A stretch of 64,000 bases of DNA, from assembly GCA_050251815.1 (NCBI GenBank), contig JBFWMB010000001.1, positions 51,407 through 115,406 of the forward strand, in the 5' to 3' direction. The translations under genes and the position numbers were made by a program. Origin of the DNA: GWE2-40-63 sp050251815 (GTDB lineage: Bacteria; Bacteroidota; Bacteroidia; Bacteroidales; SZUA-534). The notes below the pieces were generated by a model. The model searched no databases, had not been told where the DNA came from, and saw only the letters and a list, made by a program, of their open reading frames with translations. Shown piece after piece: positions 9,849 to 20,100 of the stretch (its first letter is position 1; each line of letters starts with the position of its first letter).

Positions 9849-10461
9849 AAATCCTTAGTTTAGTTGTTTTTCATCTATTAAAATTATTTTCAATTCACTT
9901 TATATTTTATGCTTACACCTTGTGATTTGTTGTTTTGTCGTCGCTATAAAAGTAATTTTAAGCATTCTTAATAAAGTGTACTGATAGGTATTTGAGGTGG
10001 ACAAATGGCTAAAAATGTAAAAACAGAGCCCAACTAAGCTGCTGTAATACTATAACATATTGCTATTTAGCTAAAAAACACTACTTGATTAAATTCTCCT
10101 GTTTAAGAAACTTTTAAAATAGCTAAAACTAAAACCAGCAACGGGTGAACCAACAAGTATGGTTTTTTAACTATTGTGCCCATACACAACCTTACTTTTG
10201 GAAGTGAACATTGCAGGTAAACAATTAGTTAATGGAAAATATTTCTAAGATAGAAATAATATTAGTGGATCAAATGTTCAATCGGAAAAATACTCCGATT
10301 TACTTTTTTTACACAGGTTCATTTTAGCTCGGGTAAATCCTACTTGTAAATTACAACTAAATTATGTTTCAAACATCGTTATCAAACCCAATTGAAAGCT
10401 ATATTCAGCATTAGAATAATTTGATAAGAATTCGTATTTTTAGGAGGTTAAAAAAAACGAC
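9849..10461. promoter_or_regulatory. Divergent control region between arabinan operon and its HTCS regulator
   Basis: This 613-base AT-rich region separates two divergent transcription units and should hold both promoters and the HTCS binding site. On the minus strand TACTTTTA (9947-9954) with TTTA (9972-9975) is a weak match to Bacteroidota -7/-33 elements. The inverted repeat TTAAG-4-CTTAA (9958-9971) lies between them and is a candidate operator. On the plus strand AGGAGG (10442-10447) stands 14 bases before the HTCS start, rather far for a ribosome site. No coding sequence or RNA gene is evident. Confidence 0.55.
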
Positions 10462-13400
10462 ATGCCTAAAATAATCCTCATCCTAATTGTTTTACTATTC
10501 TCATTGTTAAATAAGCAAATTCTACGTGGCCAATCGAATAATTCAAGGAATTATCGTTTTCAGTATTTTATGATAGAAGATGGCTTGCCGCAAAACACCA
10601 TTACCTGTATTGCAAAAGACCATTATGGCTTTATGTGGTTTGGCACCAACAATGGTATTTGTCGATACGATTCGTATAATTTTGAATTGTTTCAGGCTGA
10701 CGAATCGAATAGGCATGCTTTGCCCGATAACTTAATCCGAACCATAACTCCCGGTACCCACAACCTGGTATGGGTAGGCTCATTAAAAGGTTTATCGTAT
10801 TTTGACCACGATAAAAAACAAATCACGCAATTTACTGATAGCAGCGCATATGGAGAACCCATACGCAAAGTAAGTTCAATTGTATCAATTAAAAACAAAG
10901 TTTGGGTGGCTACTGAAAATCAGGGTGTTTTTTTATTACAGAAACAAAAAGATTCGTACCGAATTCAGGCTCAATATTGTCAGGCCAATAACAAACTGGC
11001 AAACAACCAGGTAAATGTATTATACCAGGCAAGAGATGGAAATATGTTAGCCGGAAGCAGTGACGGGTATTTTATTTTTGATTCAATCAACAACAAATTT
11101 ATTGAACCTGAGTCCGATAGAATTTTACCGCCTCAGTCGAACGTTAACGATATTTATGACGACAAGCACAAAAATTTATACTTTGCAACCAACAACGGAC
11201 TATTTATCCATCACTTTAAAAATAAAACGCTAAACTGGCATCCATCAACAAACAACACAAACACCCTGGTACACAGCACAGTTAATATGGTTCGGCAGGA
11301 TGTTTCGGGACAAATATTGGTTGCATCGCTGGGTGGTTTGCAAAGCCTTGATTTGGAGACGGGTATTTTTTCTGATTTTGGCAAAGATGGTCCGGAAAAC
11401 TTCTCAATTAACAATGAATTTGTAAATGCACTGTTTTGCGATTCCAGCGGAAATATATGGATTGGAACAGAAAAAGGGGGCATCAATAAATTTAATATTT
11501 ATCAAAATCCACTATCGTTTTACACCAACAATCCAAACAACCCAAACAGTCTGAACAACAACACCATAAATTCTGTGCTACGCGAAAACAACAACCTTTG
11601 GATAGGTACAGCCGGAGGTGGTTTAAACCTGCTCAATATTGAACAGAATAAATTCTCACATTTTACCTACAGCGCTACCAATTCCCAAACATTAAGCAGC
11701 GATTATGTAACTTCAATTGTCCGAGGAAAAAACGGAGTATTGTATGTAGGTACCTGGGGTGGCGGTTTAAATGCACTTACAACCCATGGCAACCGCATTA
11801 CCATTGACCGCATAACTTTGTCCGATCCCAATTATAAAAACGATTTGGTTGATGGCTTTGTATCCTCTCTGTCAGATAATCCATTGGGCTATTTATTGAT
11901 AGGAACACAAGGCGGTTTATCGATGTTAAATTACCACAGTCACAAATTTACCACATTAAAAGCACCGTTTAACCACAACCCCCAATTAACTGAAATTGGC
12001 TGTGTACTACTCGACTCAAAAGGCTATTACTGGATTGGAACCCGAAACGGACTTTTCCGTTTTCCACAAAGCGCTTTACGTGAAACCAAAGACGACGATA
12101 TAATAATTAGTCAATTGGAGTTTTACAAACATAAACCCAACAACGAATGGTCGTTGCCCGGTGATTATGTTATTTCGTTAATGGAAGATTCCAGCGGCGA
12201 TATCTGGATTGGAACTTATGGACATGGTCTTGCACATTCGTATTTCAATTTAAATGGCGAGCTTGTATTTAAGACCTATACCAGCGATGATGGCATTGCC
12301 AACAATGTTGTTTATGGAATTCAGGAAGACCGACACAAAAAAATATGGATAAGTACAGACTACGGTTTAAGTGTTTTAAACACCCGGAATAACGTTATTC
12401 GTAATTTTTTTAAACAAGATGGGTTACTTAATAACCAATTTTATTGGTCAGCTTCACATAAATCGGAAGATGGAATTATGTATTTTGGAGGAATTCAGGG
12501 ATTGAATTATTTCAATCCCGACCACTTTTACGATTACACTCTCACTCCCACACCAAAAATAACGCGACTAAAAATTTATAATCAGGAAGTTAATCCGGGA
12601 GAAAAATTTCACAAAAAAGTAGTGATTACTAAACCCATTTACGATGTCGACACCATTTTTCTTACCTATAAAGACAACAATATCTCGTTCGATTTTTCAG
12701 CCTTCGATTATTACCAGCCCGAAAAATCGAGGTATGCATATAAAATGAGCGAAGTGGATAAAGAATGGGTGAATGTTTCGTCGCAACGTCGGTTTGCCAG
12801 TTACAACAATCTGGAGGGCGGAACCTACACCTTTTTACTAAGAGCTTCGAACTGTGATGGAATCTGGACCGAAGAACCAACCCAGGTTACCATTATTGTT
12901 ACACCTCCTTTTTATAAAACTATTTGGTTTGCCATTGCACTGTTCTTGTTTGTTACGCTTTTAACCTATCTTTTTATCCGGTATCAGATGCGACGAATTA
13001 TTCTTCAGAAAAAAATACTTGAAGAAAAAGTACAGCGCAGAACCCAAAAAATTGAAGATCAAAAAGTAATTCTGGAACAACAGGCAAATGAACTTATTGA
13101 AACCAACCATCAGCTTGAAAATCGTCAAATACAAATTGAACATCAAAAAGAAGAACTGGAATCAAAAAACGCTGAAATATCAAAACAACGCGACGAACTC
13201 ATTGTATTGAATCAAAAAGTCAATGAAATTAACCTGCTGCAATTGAGGTTTTTTACCAATATTTCGCACGAATTTCAAACGCCACTCACCCTAATACTAT
13301 CGCCCATTGAGCGCTTACTCAGGCAATTTAAAGACGATAAGGAAACCCACCACCTGCTAAACATCATCAACCGAAATGCATTACGCCTGCTTATGCTTAT

Positions 13401-14808
13401 CAGGCAATTGCTCGAAATCAGAAAAATTGAAACCGGCAATCAAAGTCTTCAGGTTGAGTTAACCGAAACCAAAGCCTTTCTTTTGGAAATCTTTAAAACA
13501 TTCGAAGAGCTTGCACAAAAAAACCAGATTACCTATACACACGATATTCAGGTGTCGCAAACCGCATGGATTGACAAAGAAAAACTTGAAAACATTCTTT
13601 ACAATTTACTATCGAATGCGTTTAAATTTACCCCTCAGGGTCAATCCATTCAACTTAAAGCCTCATCGAAAAAAGAAAACCTTTACGACATACTTACCCT
13701 TAGGGTTAGCGATACCGGTGAAGGCATTGAAGCCAATCAGATTACCAAGTTATTCGACCGTTTTTTACAGGTCACCGAATCGCGAAAACATAAGCGGGCC
13801 GGAACCGGCATTGGCTTGTCGATGGTGAAAAGCCTGGTAGAGATAATGTACGGAACCATTTCAGTGGAGAGTGAACCCGGAAAAGGAAGCTCTTTTACAA
13901 TTGAAATTCCGGTAAACCGAAGTGTTTTTGCAAGCCATGAGATTGACACTACCGGACAAATTTTTGAATCGAATCTGAAAGATAAAGTGGCCCTGTTAAG
14001 CGAACAAATTATTGAAACTAAAGCTATTGAATACAACAGTCATGGCGATGTTATTGAAAAAGTTCTGGTTATTGAAGACAACACCGACATGCGTTCGTTT
14101 ATTTGTTCAAACCTGGCTCCTTATTTTGCAACCATTGAAGCCGAAAACGGAAGCATTGGTTATGAACTGGCAAAAAAAGAATCGCCGTCAATTATTATCA
14201 GCGATATAATGATGCCCGAAATGGACGGTTTGGAATTGTGTAAAAAAATAAAAAATAACTTTTACACCAGCCACATTCCTATAATTTTGCTCACCGCACG
14301 CATTACCACCGATGAGCAAATTGAAGGCATTAAACAAGGAGCCGACGATTATATGGTAAAACCCTTTAACATGGATTTACTTTTAGCCAAGATTAAAGGC
14401 TTTATTGAAAACCGAAATAAACTACGCGCCAAATTTGGTAAACTCGAAGACGTTAATCCGGATGAATTGACTTTATCGAACCTCGATTCCCGTTTTTTCA
14501 CCAAAGCAAACGAAGTGGTTTTGAAATTTTACACTGATCCCACTTTCGATGTCGATCAGTTTGCTTCCGAAATGTTTGTAAGCCGAAGTCAGCTATACAA
14601 TAAACTTAAAGCCATTACCAACCTTTCGGCAAACGAATTTATTAATACCTGTCGCCTGAAAAAAGCACATGAATTATTACAGCAAGGCGAATTGCAGGTT
14701 AGCGAGATTGCTTATGCTACCGGATTTAACGACCCCAAATATTTTAGCCGTATATTTAAAAAGTATTACAAACAAGCACCATCTGATTTGGTAAAAAAAA
14801 GAATCTAA
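10462..14808 (+). CDS. Hybrid two-component system sensor/regulator (arabinan-responsive)
   Basis: The 1448-residue protein joins all parts of a Bacteroidota HTCS. After a signal segment come periplasmic regulator-propeller blades (repeated IWIGT, NNLWIGTAGGGLN) and a Y_Y_Y domain (about 730-812), then a membrane helix near 821-841. A coiled coil (about 845-925) leads to HisKA with phospho-accepting His936 in NISHEFQTPLT. Next are an ATPase domain (NLLSNAFKFTPQG, GTGIGLSMVKSLVE), a receiver domain with Asp near 1248 (SDIMMPEMDG) and a C-terminal AraC-type DNA-binding domain (GFNDPKYFSRIFKKYY). Such proteins bind an oligosaccharide in the periplasm and activate the neighbouring susCD operon. 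The long coiled coil is unusual. Ligand identity is inferred from the locus. Confidence 0.95.
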   Translation: MPKIILILIVLLFSLLNKQILRGQSNNSRNYRFQYFMIEDGLPQNTITCIAKDHYGFMWFGTNNGICRYDSYNFELFQADESNRHALPDNLIRTITPGTHNLVWVGSLKGLSYFDHDKKQITQFTDSSAYGEPIRKVSSIVSIKNKVWVATENQGVFLLQKQKDSYRIQAQYCQANNKLANNQVNVLYQARDGNMLAGSSDGYFIFDSINNKFIEPESDRILPPQSNVNDIYDDKHKNLYFATNNGLFIHHFKNKTLNWHPSTNNTNTLVHSTVNMVRQDVSGQILVASLGGLQSLDLETGIFSDFGKDGPENFSINNEFVNALFCDSSGNIWIGTEKGGINKFNIYQNPLSFYTNNPNNPNSLNNNTINSVLRENNNLWIGTAGGGLNLLNIEQNKFSHFTYSATNSQTLSSDYVTSIVRGKNGVLYVGTWGGGLNALTTHGNRITIDRITLSDPNYKNDLVDGFVSSLSDNPLGYLLIGTQGGLSMLNYHSHKFTTLKAPFNHNPQLTEIGCVLLDSKGYYWIGTRNGLFRFPQSALRETKDDDIIISQLEFYKHKPNNEWSLPGDYVISLMEDSSGDIWIGTYGHGLAHSYFNLNGELVFKTYTSDDGIANNVVYGIQEDRHKKIWISTDYGLSVLNTRNNVIRNFFKQDGLLNNQFYWSASHKSEDGIMYFGGIQGLNYFNPDHFYDYTLTPTPKITRLKIYNQEVNPGEKFHKKVVITKPIYDVDTIFLTYKDNNISFDFSAFDYYQPEKSRYAYKMSEVDKEWVNVSSQRRFASYNNLEGGTYTFLLRASNCDGIWTEEPTQVTIIVTPPFYKTIWFAIALFLFVTLLTYLFIRYQMRRIILQKKILEEKVQRRTQKIEDQKVILEQQANELIETNHQLENRQIQIEHQKEELESKNAEISKQRDELIVLNQKVNEINLLQLRFFTNISHEFQTPLTLILSPIERLLRQFKDDKETHHLLNIINRNALRLLMLIRQLLEIRKIETGNQSLQVELTETKAFLLEIFKTFEELAQKNQITYTHDIQVSQTAWIDKEKLENILYNLLSNAFKFTPQGQSIQLKASSKKENLYDILTLRVSDTGEGIEANQITKLFDRFLQVTESRKHKRAGTGIGLSMVKSLVEIMYGTISVESEPGKGSSFTIEIPVNRSVFASHEIDTTGQIFESNLKDKVALLSEQIIETKAIEYNSHGDVIEKVLVIEDNTDMRSFICSNLAPYFATIEAENGSIGYELAKKESPSIIISDIMMPEMDGLELCKKIKNNFYTSHIPIILLTARITTDEQIEGIKQGADDYMVKPFNMDLLLAKIKGFIENRNKLRAKFGKLEDVNPDELTLSNLDSRFFTKANEVVLKFYTDPTFDVDQFASEMFVSRSQLYNKLKAITNLSANEFINTCRLKKAHELLQQGELQVSEIAYATGFNDPKYFSRIFKKYYKQAPSDLVKKRI

Positions 14809-14810
14809 AA

Positions 14811-14844
14811 AAAAGCCTCTGAACGTAATATTTCAGAAGCTTTT
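14811..14844. terminator. Bidirectional terminator between convergent genes
   Basis: Arms 14811-14823 and 14832-14844 pair over 13 bases with one mismatch and an 8-base loop, flanked by A-run and T-run. It lies between the convergent ends of the HTCS and mutarotase genes and can serve both strands. Confidence 0.85.
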
Positions 14845-14873
14845 ACAATGAACTTATTATAATCAACTAATTA

Positions 14874-16025
14874 TTATTCAACAGAAAAGCGGTATTCGCA
14901 GGTATGCGAATAAGTCTGATCAGGTTTTAATAAAGTGGATGGAAAATTTGCTTTATTTGGTGAATCGGGAAAATGTTGCGTTTCAAGACAAACAGCACTG
15001 CGATGCGGGTATACTTTTCCACTTTTCCCGATTAAGGTACCGTCAATAAAATTACCACCATAAAATTGCAGGCCCGGCTGATCGGTAAGCACCTCCATTT
15101 TAATTTGGCTAATGGGCGAATAAAGTGAAGCTACCAGCTCTATCCCCTTACTTTCCTTATTCAATACCCAGTTATGGTCGTATCCGGCTCCATAAACCAA
15201 TTGCTGATCTTCTTCATTCACGCGCGCCCCAATCGTAACCGGTTGGTTAAAATCAAATGCTGTGCCGTTTACAGGAGCTATTCTTCCGGTTGGAATTAAA
15301 GTGCTATCTACCGGTGTAAAACCGTTGGCACGAATAGTTAGTATATGATCGTTAATTGTTTCACTTCCCTCTCCCGATAAATTAAAGTAAGAATGATGGG
15401 TAAGATTACAAATCGTAGTTTTGTCGGTGGTGGCGTGATAGGTAATTTTAAACCCATTTTCGGGTGTGAGTTCATAAACCATTGTAACCGAAAGGTTTCC
15501 TGGGTAACCCGCTTCACCATCAACAGACACATAAGTAAATTCTATTTCGGAGGAACTCAGCTGTTGAGCATTCCAAACAACATCAAAAAAACCTTTGGGT
15601 CCTCCATGCAACTGATTATTTCCTTCGTTTTTGGTCAGTTCATACCTCATTGAGTCTATAGTAAACTGTGCACCACCAATGCGGTTTCCGTAGCGGCCAA
15701 TAGCTGCTCCCAAAAAATTCTCAGGTCGATTCACATATTCATCCAGGGTATTATAGCCCAATACCACATCAACGGGTTTTCCATCAGCATCAGGAACACA
15801 AAGTGCTACAACCCTGGCACCAAAGTTTGTTACTTTCATTCCCATCCCGCTATTATTGGTCAAGGTATAAAGGGCAACTGGTTTTTCATCGATGGTTTGG
15901 TTAAACGCAGCCTCATCAATAGCTGCAACCGTATCGGTAAATACACTTTTATTTTGGGTGTTACAAGCAAAGAGTAGAAAACCCAAGCCAATAACAGCAG
16001 TCCATTTTATCCATTGTTTTTTCAT
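14874..16025 (-). CDS. Aldose 1-epimerase (mutarotase) lipoprotein
   Basis: The 383-residue protein is a galactose mutarotase (GalM) homologue: NFGARVVALCVPDADG at the N-terminal sheet, GAAIGRYGNRIGGAQF, the catalytic His region NLTHHSYFNLSGEG, YDHNWVLN, and the Glu-bearing end AVCLETQHFPDSPN. A lipoprotein signal (FLLFACN) places it outside the cytoplasm, so it would interconvert anomers of released sugars such as L-arabinose before uptake. It is last in the arabinose operon, 68 bases after the GH51 gene, and a terminator-like hairpin lies in that gap. Exact sugar preference is not readable. Confidence 0.9.
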   Translation of the reverse strand: MKKQWIKWTAVIGLGFLLFACNTQNKSVFTDTVAAIDEAAFNQTIDEKPVALYTLTNNSGMGMKVTNFGARVVALCVPDADGKPVDVVLGYNTLDEYVNRPENFLGAAIGRYGNRIGGAQFTIDSMRYELTKNEGNNQLHGGPKGFFDVVWNAQQLSSSEIEFTYVSVDGEAGYPGNLSVTMVYELTPENGFKITYHATTDKTTICNLTHHSYFNLSGEGSETINDHILTIRANGFTPVDSTLIPTGRIAPVNGTAFDFNQPVTIGARVNEEDQQLVYGAGYDHNWVLNKESKGIELVASLYSPISQIKMEVLTDQPGLQFYGGNFIDGTLIGKSGKVYPHRSAVCLETQHFPDSPNKANFPSTLLKPDQTYSHTCEYRFSVE

Positions 16026-16055
16026 TGAATGTATGTTTTAGTAATACAAATAAAA

Positions 16056-16080
16056 TCCCCACCACAAGATGTGGCGGGGA
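16056..16080 (-). terminator. Terminator-like hairpin between GH51 and mutarotase genes
   Basis: Eleven-base GC-rich arms (16056-16066, 16070-16080) pair with one mismatch around a three-base loop and run into TTTTATTTG on the minus strand. It probably ends or attenuates the ara transcript before the mutarotase gene. Confidence 0.75.
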
Positions 16081-16093
16081 ACTAAACCTAAAC

Positions 16094-17623
16094 CTATTTT
16101 AATTGCACCAACACAACCGAATGCGCGGGTATGGTAACACTTAATTTACCATTTTTTGGTGCTGGCACCTTAAAATCCTTTAATGTAACTTTCTCTTCCT
16201 GACCAAAATCGTTATAATCGTAAATATTTTGAGCAGTAATAATTTGCCCGTTGCCCGATTTTAAATCCTGGCCGGTAATGGTAAGCTCAACCTTTATGTC
16301 TTTATTGGGATTGACATTGCTCAGTGATATATTTACCACTCCATCTTTTATCGATGCGGATGAACTAAGCGCCGGAATTTTTTGATCTTCAAATTCATAA
16401 GCTTCGCTTTTTAAATTCGATGGAATCAAAGTTGCCTCCTGATGCACACTGTACATTTTAAACAGATAATAAGTAGGTGTTTTCACCATTTGTTCATCTT
16501 TTGTCAAAATCACTGCCTGCAAAACATTCACCATCTGAGCTATATTGGCCATTTTAACCCGATGCGCATTATTGTTGAAGGTATTCATGGTGATACTACC
16601 CGAAACAGCATCACGTAAGGTATTTTGTTGGTACAAAAATCCCGGATTGGTTCCCTGTTCTACATTAAACCAATTACCCCATTCGTCAACAATCAGCCCC
16701 ACACGATGATTGGGATCGTATTGATCCATAATGGCTGTATGGCGTTTAATCAAGACTTCCATCCGTCTGACATCGTTCATGTTCGAGAACCATTCCGATT
16801 CATCAAATCCGGTGGCATTTCCTTTAACTTCCCAGCTGTGGGCAAAGGAGTAGTTGTGTAACGAAACACCCTGAACCAACCAGGGATAACGCGAGGTTTT
16901 TTCCATTACTACTTTCATCCAGTTGTAATCGGCCACATTGGGTCCGCCAGCAATTTTGTATTTAGCGCCACCACAATACGTAGCAAACCGATTGTATAAA
17001 TCGGCATAATATTCAGGAGTCATGTGTCCGCCACACCCCCAGTTTTCGTTACCAATACCCCAATACTTAACTTCCCAGGGGTCTTCGCGGCCATTCTTTT
17101 TCCGCCAATCAGTCATTGGACTTTCATTACTGCTGGTCACGTATTCAACCCATTCGGCAGCTTCCTGAACGGTTCCCGAACCAACATTAATATTAATGTA
17201 AGGCATGGCATCAATTAATTCACAAAAATCGAGAAATTCGTGTGTACCAAAACTATTGTCTTCGGTAACACCTCCCCAGTGTGTATTTACAATCGAAGGC
17301 CTTTTTTCACGTGGCCCCACGCCATCTTTCCAATGGTAAGTATCGGCAAAACAGCCTCCGGGCCATCGCAACAAAGGAATTTGCATTTCTTTTAAGGCTT
17401 TAATCACATCGTTGCGAAACCCTCTGGTGTTGGGTATCGGTGAATCTTCCCCTACAAATATTCCTCCATAAATACAACGTCCCAAATGTTCGGCAAAATG
17501 ACCGTAAACCTCTTTGTTTATTTTGGCTTCTGCCTGATCAACATGCAGTGTCAAGGTATTCTGAGCAGTTACCGGTAGTATAAAAAACACCAGGGCAAAC
17601 AAACTCCAGGTAAATTTCTTCAT
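16094..17623 (-). CDS. abfA: GH51 alpha-L-arabinofuranosidase (exported)
   Basis: The 509-residue enzyme is a GH51 arabinofuranosidase. KEVYGHFAEHLGRCIYGG and LLRWPGGCFADTYHWKDGVG are family hallmarks. Glu193 in YWGIGNENWG is the acid/base and Glu314 in LIVDEWGNWF the nucleophile; a beta-sandwich ends the protein. It removes terminal alpha-L-arabinofuranose from arabino-oligosaccharides. Length matches the compact bacterial GH51 type that is often cytoplasmic, but here a Sec signal peptide (through VTAQ) predicts export to the periplasm. It sits 104 bases after araB in the arabinose operon. Confidence 0.93.
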   Translation of the reverse strand: MKKFTWSLFALVFFILPVTAQNTLTLHVDQAEAKINKEVYGHFAEHLGRCIYGGIFVGEDSPIPNTRGFRNDVIKALKEMQIPLLRWPGGCFADTYHWKDGVGPREKRPSIVNTHWGGVTEDNSFGTHEFLDFCELIDAMPYININVGSGTVQEAAEWVEYVTSSNESPMTDWRKKNGREDPWEVKYWGIGNENWGCGGHMTPEYYADLYNRFATYCGGAKYKIAGGPNVADYNWMKVVMEKTSRYPWLVQGVSLHNYSFAHSWEVKGNATGFDESEWFSNMNDVRRMEVLIKRHTAIMDQYDPNHRVGLIVDEWGNWFNVEQGTNPGFLYQQNTLRDAVSGSITMNTFNNNAHRVKMANIAQMVNVLQAVILTKDEQMVKTPTYYLFKMYSVHQEATLIPSNLKSEAYEFEDQKIPALSSSASIKDGVVNISLSNVNPNKDIKVELTITGQDLKSGNGQIITAQNIYDYNDFGQEEKVTLKDFKVPAPKNGKLSVTIPAHSVVLVQLK

Positions 17624-17727
17624 CGCTCTTTAGTTTTATAAGTTCAATAATAAGGATTAGCTAAAATGCTAAGTATTCAAAAAATGAATAGTCTATTTAT
17701 TAAATGTGTGCTCCACAGCCAAAAGCT

Positions 17728-19356
17728 TTATTGGTAGCCCAATTTCAGGTATTTTTTGTATAAGTTCTCATAGGTTTTAACGTTATCCGGAATGGGCTGG
17801 TATTCTTTTTCAAAACCTTGTCCCATTGCTTTTTGTGCATCTTCAATTGTTGCATAAAATCCTGCCGCCACAGCGGCAAACATAGCTGCTCCCAGTGCTA
17901 CTGTTTGTTCGGCACGGGCTACTTTTATGGGCATATTCATAACATCGGCCATGGTTTGCATTACAAAAGGCGATTTTTTTGCTACTCCCCCAATTGCCAC
18001 TACCGATTTTATGGTAATGCCATTTTCATTAAAGCGGTCGGCAATTGCTTTTGAACCGTAGGCAGTGGCCTCAACCAAAGCCCTAAAAATTAAAGGTGCT
18101 GTAGAACCCAGATTTAATCCCGAAATGGTTGCAGTAACATTTTGATCGGCATCGGGTGTACGTCGGCCGTTCAACCAATCGGTTGCAATCAATGTTGATT
18201 CTTCCACAGGAACTTTCATTGCTTTATCAGAAAGAGATGGTATTATTTTATCCTCAATGGCCTTTCGTTGGTTCTCATTATCCAAAAACTGTAGCGGCCA
18301 ACTTAACAAGTTTTTAAACCAGGCATATACATCACCAAAAGCGGATTGACCTGCTTCCAAACCAACCATTCCCGGAATCACAGAACCATCAACCTGGCCG
18401 CAAATTCCGGGAATTAACCGGTCTTCCATTGCTTCGTAGGGCGACACAATAATATCGCAGGTTGAAGTACCCATTACCCGAACCAGCATATTAGGTTCAA
18501 TTTGTGCGCCTACAGCACCCATATGACAATCGAAAGCACTTACTCCCACCACAACATTGGTTGACAACCCTAATTTACCGGCCCATTCGGCTGTAAGTGT
18601 TCCCATTGGCTGATCGCTGGTATGGGTTTCGACAAACAGGTTTTCGCGTATTCCAGCTAACTCAGGACCTAACTGGGTTAAAAACTCCTCGGGTGGTAAC
18701 CCATTCCAATCGGGATGCCAAAGGGCCTTATGTCCGGCTGCACAGCGGCTGCGTTTAATCGATTTTAATCCGGTTTTTCCGGTCAAAACAGCTGGTAACC
18801 AATCACAGTATTCTACCCACGAAACCGCTTTTTCATGTAACGATTTATCGTTACGAAGCACGTGCAAAACTTTAGACCAAACCCATTCCGACGAGTAAAT
18901 TCCACCTGCGTATTTGGTATAATCGACTCCCCATTTGCGAGCCAGTTCGTTAATCTCATCGGCTTCTTTAACAGCAGTATGGTCTTTCCAAAGAATGAAC
19001 ATCGCATTCGGATTTTCAGAAAACTCAGGTAACAAGGCAAGCGGAGTTCCCTGCGTATCGGTTAAAGCCGGCGTGCTGCCTGTAGTATCGAACGAAATTC
19101 CAACAACGTTGGCTCTAACTTCGCCATTGCAAAGTTGTAAGGCTTCTTTTATCGATGATTCCATTACCTCGAGGTAGTCGAGGGGGTGTTGCCTGTATTG
19201 GTTTTTTGCGGGATTACAATACCGGCCTTCCATCCATCGGGGATAGTATTTTACCGATGTGGCCATTTCATTACCGTTAAAGGCATCAACCACCAATGCA
19301 CGACACGAGTCGCTGCCAAAATCGATTCCAATTACATATTTTTTCATCATTCTCAT
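17728..19356 (-). CDS. araB: Ribulokinase
   Basis: The 542-residue FGGY-family kinase begins with the phosphate-binding motif GIDFGSDSCRALVVDA. It carries the ribulokinase pattern WKDHTAVKEADEIN and GGIYSSEWVWSKVLH, plus the C-terminal ATP-binding signature AIGGVAKKSPFVMQTMADV. It phosphorylates L-ribulose to L-ribulose 5-phosphate in the cytoplasm, the second step of L-arabinose use. It lies 15 bases after araD and shares the operon with araA. The start could be Met1, Met3 or Met4. Confidence 0.95.
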   Translation of the reverse strand: MRMMKKYVIGIDFGSDSCRALVVDAFNGNEMATSVKYYPRWMEGRYCNPAKNQYRQHPLDYLEVMESSIKEALQLCNGEVRANVVGISFDTTGSTPALTDTQGTPLALLPEFSENPNAMFILWKDHTAVKEADEINELARKWGVDYTKYAGGIYSSEWVWSKVLHVLRNDKSLHEKAVSWVEYCDWLPAVLTGKTGLKSIKRSRCAAGHKALWHPDWNGLPPEEFLTQLGPELAGIRENLFVETHTSDQPMGTLTAEWAGKLGLSTNVVVGVSAFDCHMGAVGAQIEPNMLVRVMGTSTCDIIVSPYEAMEDRLIPGICGQVDGSVIPGMVGLEAGQSAFGDVYAWFKNLLSWPLQFLDNENQRKAIEDKIIPSLSDKAMKVPVEESTLIATDWLNGRRTPDADQNVTATISGLNLGSTAPLIFRALVEATAYGSKAIADRFNENGITIKSVVAIGGVAKKSPFVMQTMADVMNMPIKVARAEQTVALGAAMFAAVAAGFYATIEDAQKAMGQGFEKEYQPIPDNVKTYENLYKKYLKLGYQ

Positions 19357-19371
19357 TTCTTAATTCATAAA

Positions 19372-20055
19372 CTACTGACCATAATAAGCATTGGGGCCAT
19401 GTTTGCGCAGGTAATGCTTTTTTACCAGGTGTGGGTTCATTGATAAGCCGGGATTTAAGGCAAATGAAACAGCTGCCATTTTGGCCACCTCTTCCATTAC
19501 CACGGCATTGTGAACTGCCTGGTCAACATTTTTTCCCCACGAAAACGGTCCGTGGTTTTGCACCAACGCACCGGGAGTTTCGTTGGGATTCAATTGTTTA
19601 AAACGTTCTACAATAACTTTCCCGGTTTCTTTTTCATAAACACCAAACACTTCCTGCTCAGTCATTTGACGGGTACAGGGTATTTCTCCAAAAAAATAGT
19701 CGGCATGGGTTGTACCAATAACCGGTATTCCCAGACCAGCCTGAGCCCAAGCAGTCGCATGAGTCGAATGCGTGTGTACAATACCGCCAATTGTTTCAAA
19801 ATGCTCATAAAGATACAAGTGCGTAGGCATATCGGATGAAGGTTTTAACCTACCTTCCACAACCTTGCCTTCCATATCGACCACAACCATATCGTCAGAT
19901 TTCATGCTTTGATAATCAACCCCGCTGGGTTTAATTACCACCAATGATTTTTTGCGATCGATGGCACTTGCATTTCCCCAGGTAAAAACTACCAAACCGT
20001 GTTTCACCAAATCAAGGTTTGCCCGATAGACTTGTTCTTTTAATTCTTCCAACAT
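19372..20055 (-). CDS. araD: L-ribulose-5-phosphate 4-epimerase
   Basis: The 227-residue class II aldolase-fold enzyme has the zinc ligands in GIVHTHSTHATAWAQ and in VQNHGPFSWG, and the Asp-containing KPSSDMPTHLYLY loop. It converts L-ribulose 5-phosphate to D-xylulose 5-phosphate, linking arabinose to the pentose phosphate pathway. Full length for the family. It lies between araA (45 bases upstream) and araB (15 bases downstream). Confidence 0.96.
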   Translation of the reverse strand: MLEELKEQVYRANLDLVKHGLVVFTWGNASAIDRKKSLVVIKPSGVDYQSMKSDDMVVVDMEGKVVEGRLKPSSDMPTHLYLYEHFETIGGIVHTHSTHATAWAQAGLGIPVIGTTHADYFFGEIPCTRQMTEQEVFGVYEKETGKVIVERFKQLNPNETPGALVQNHGPFSWGKNVDQAVHNAVVMEEVAKMAAVSFALNPGLSMNPHLVKKHYLRKHGPNAYYGQ

Positions 20056-20100
20056 AATCTGATGTTTTTTGAATTGTTTTTTATCTTACATCAATAAACT

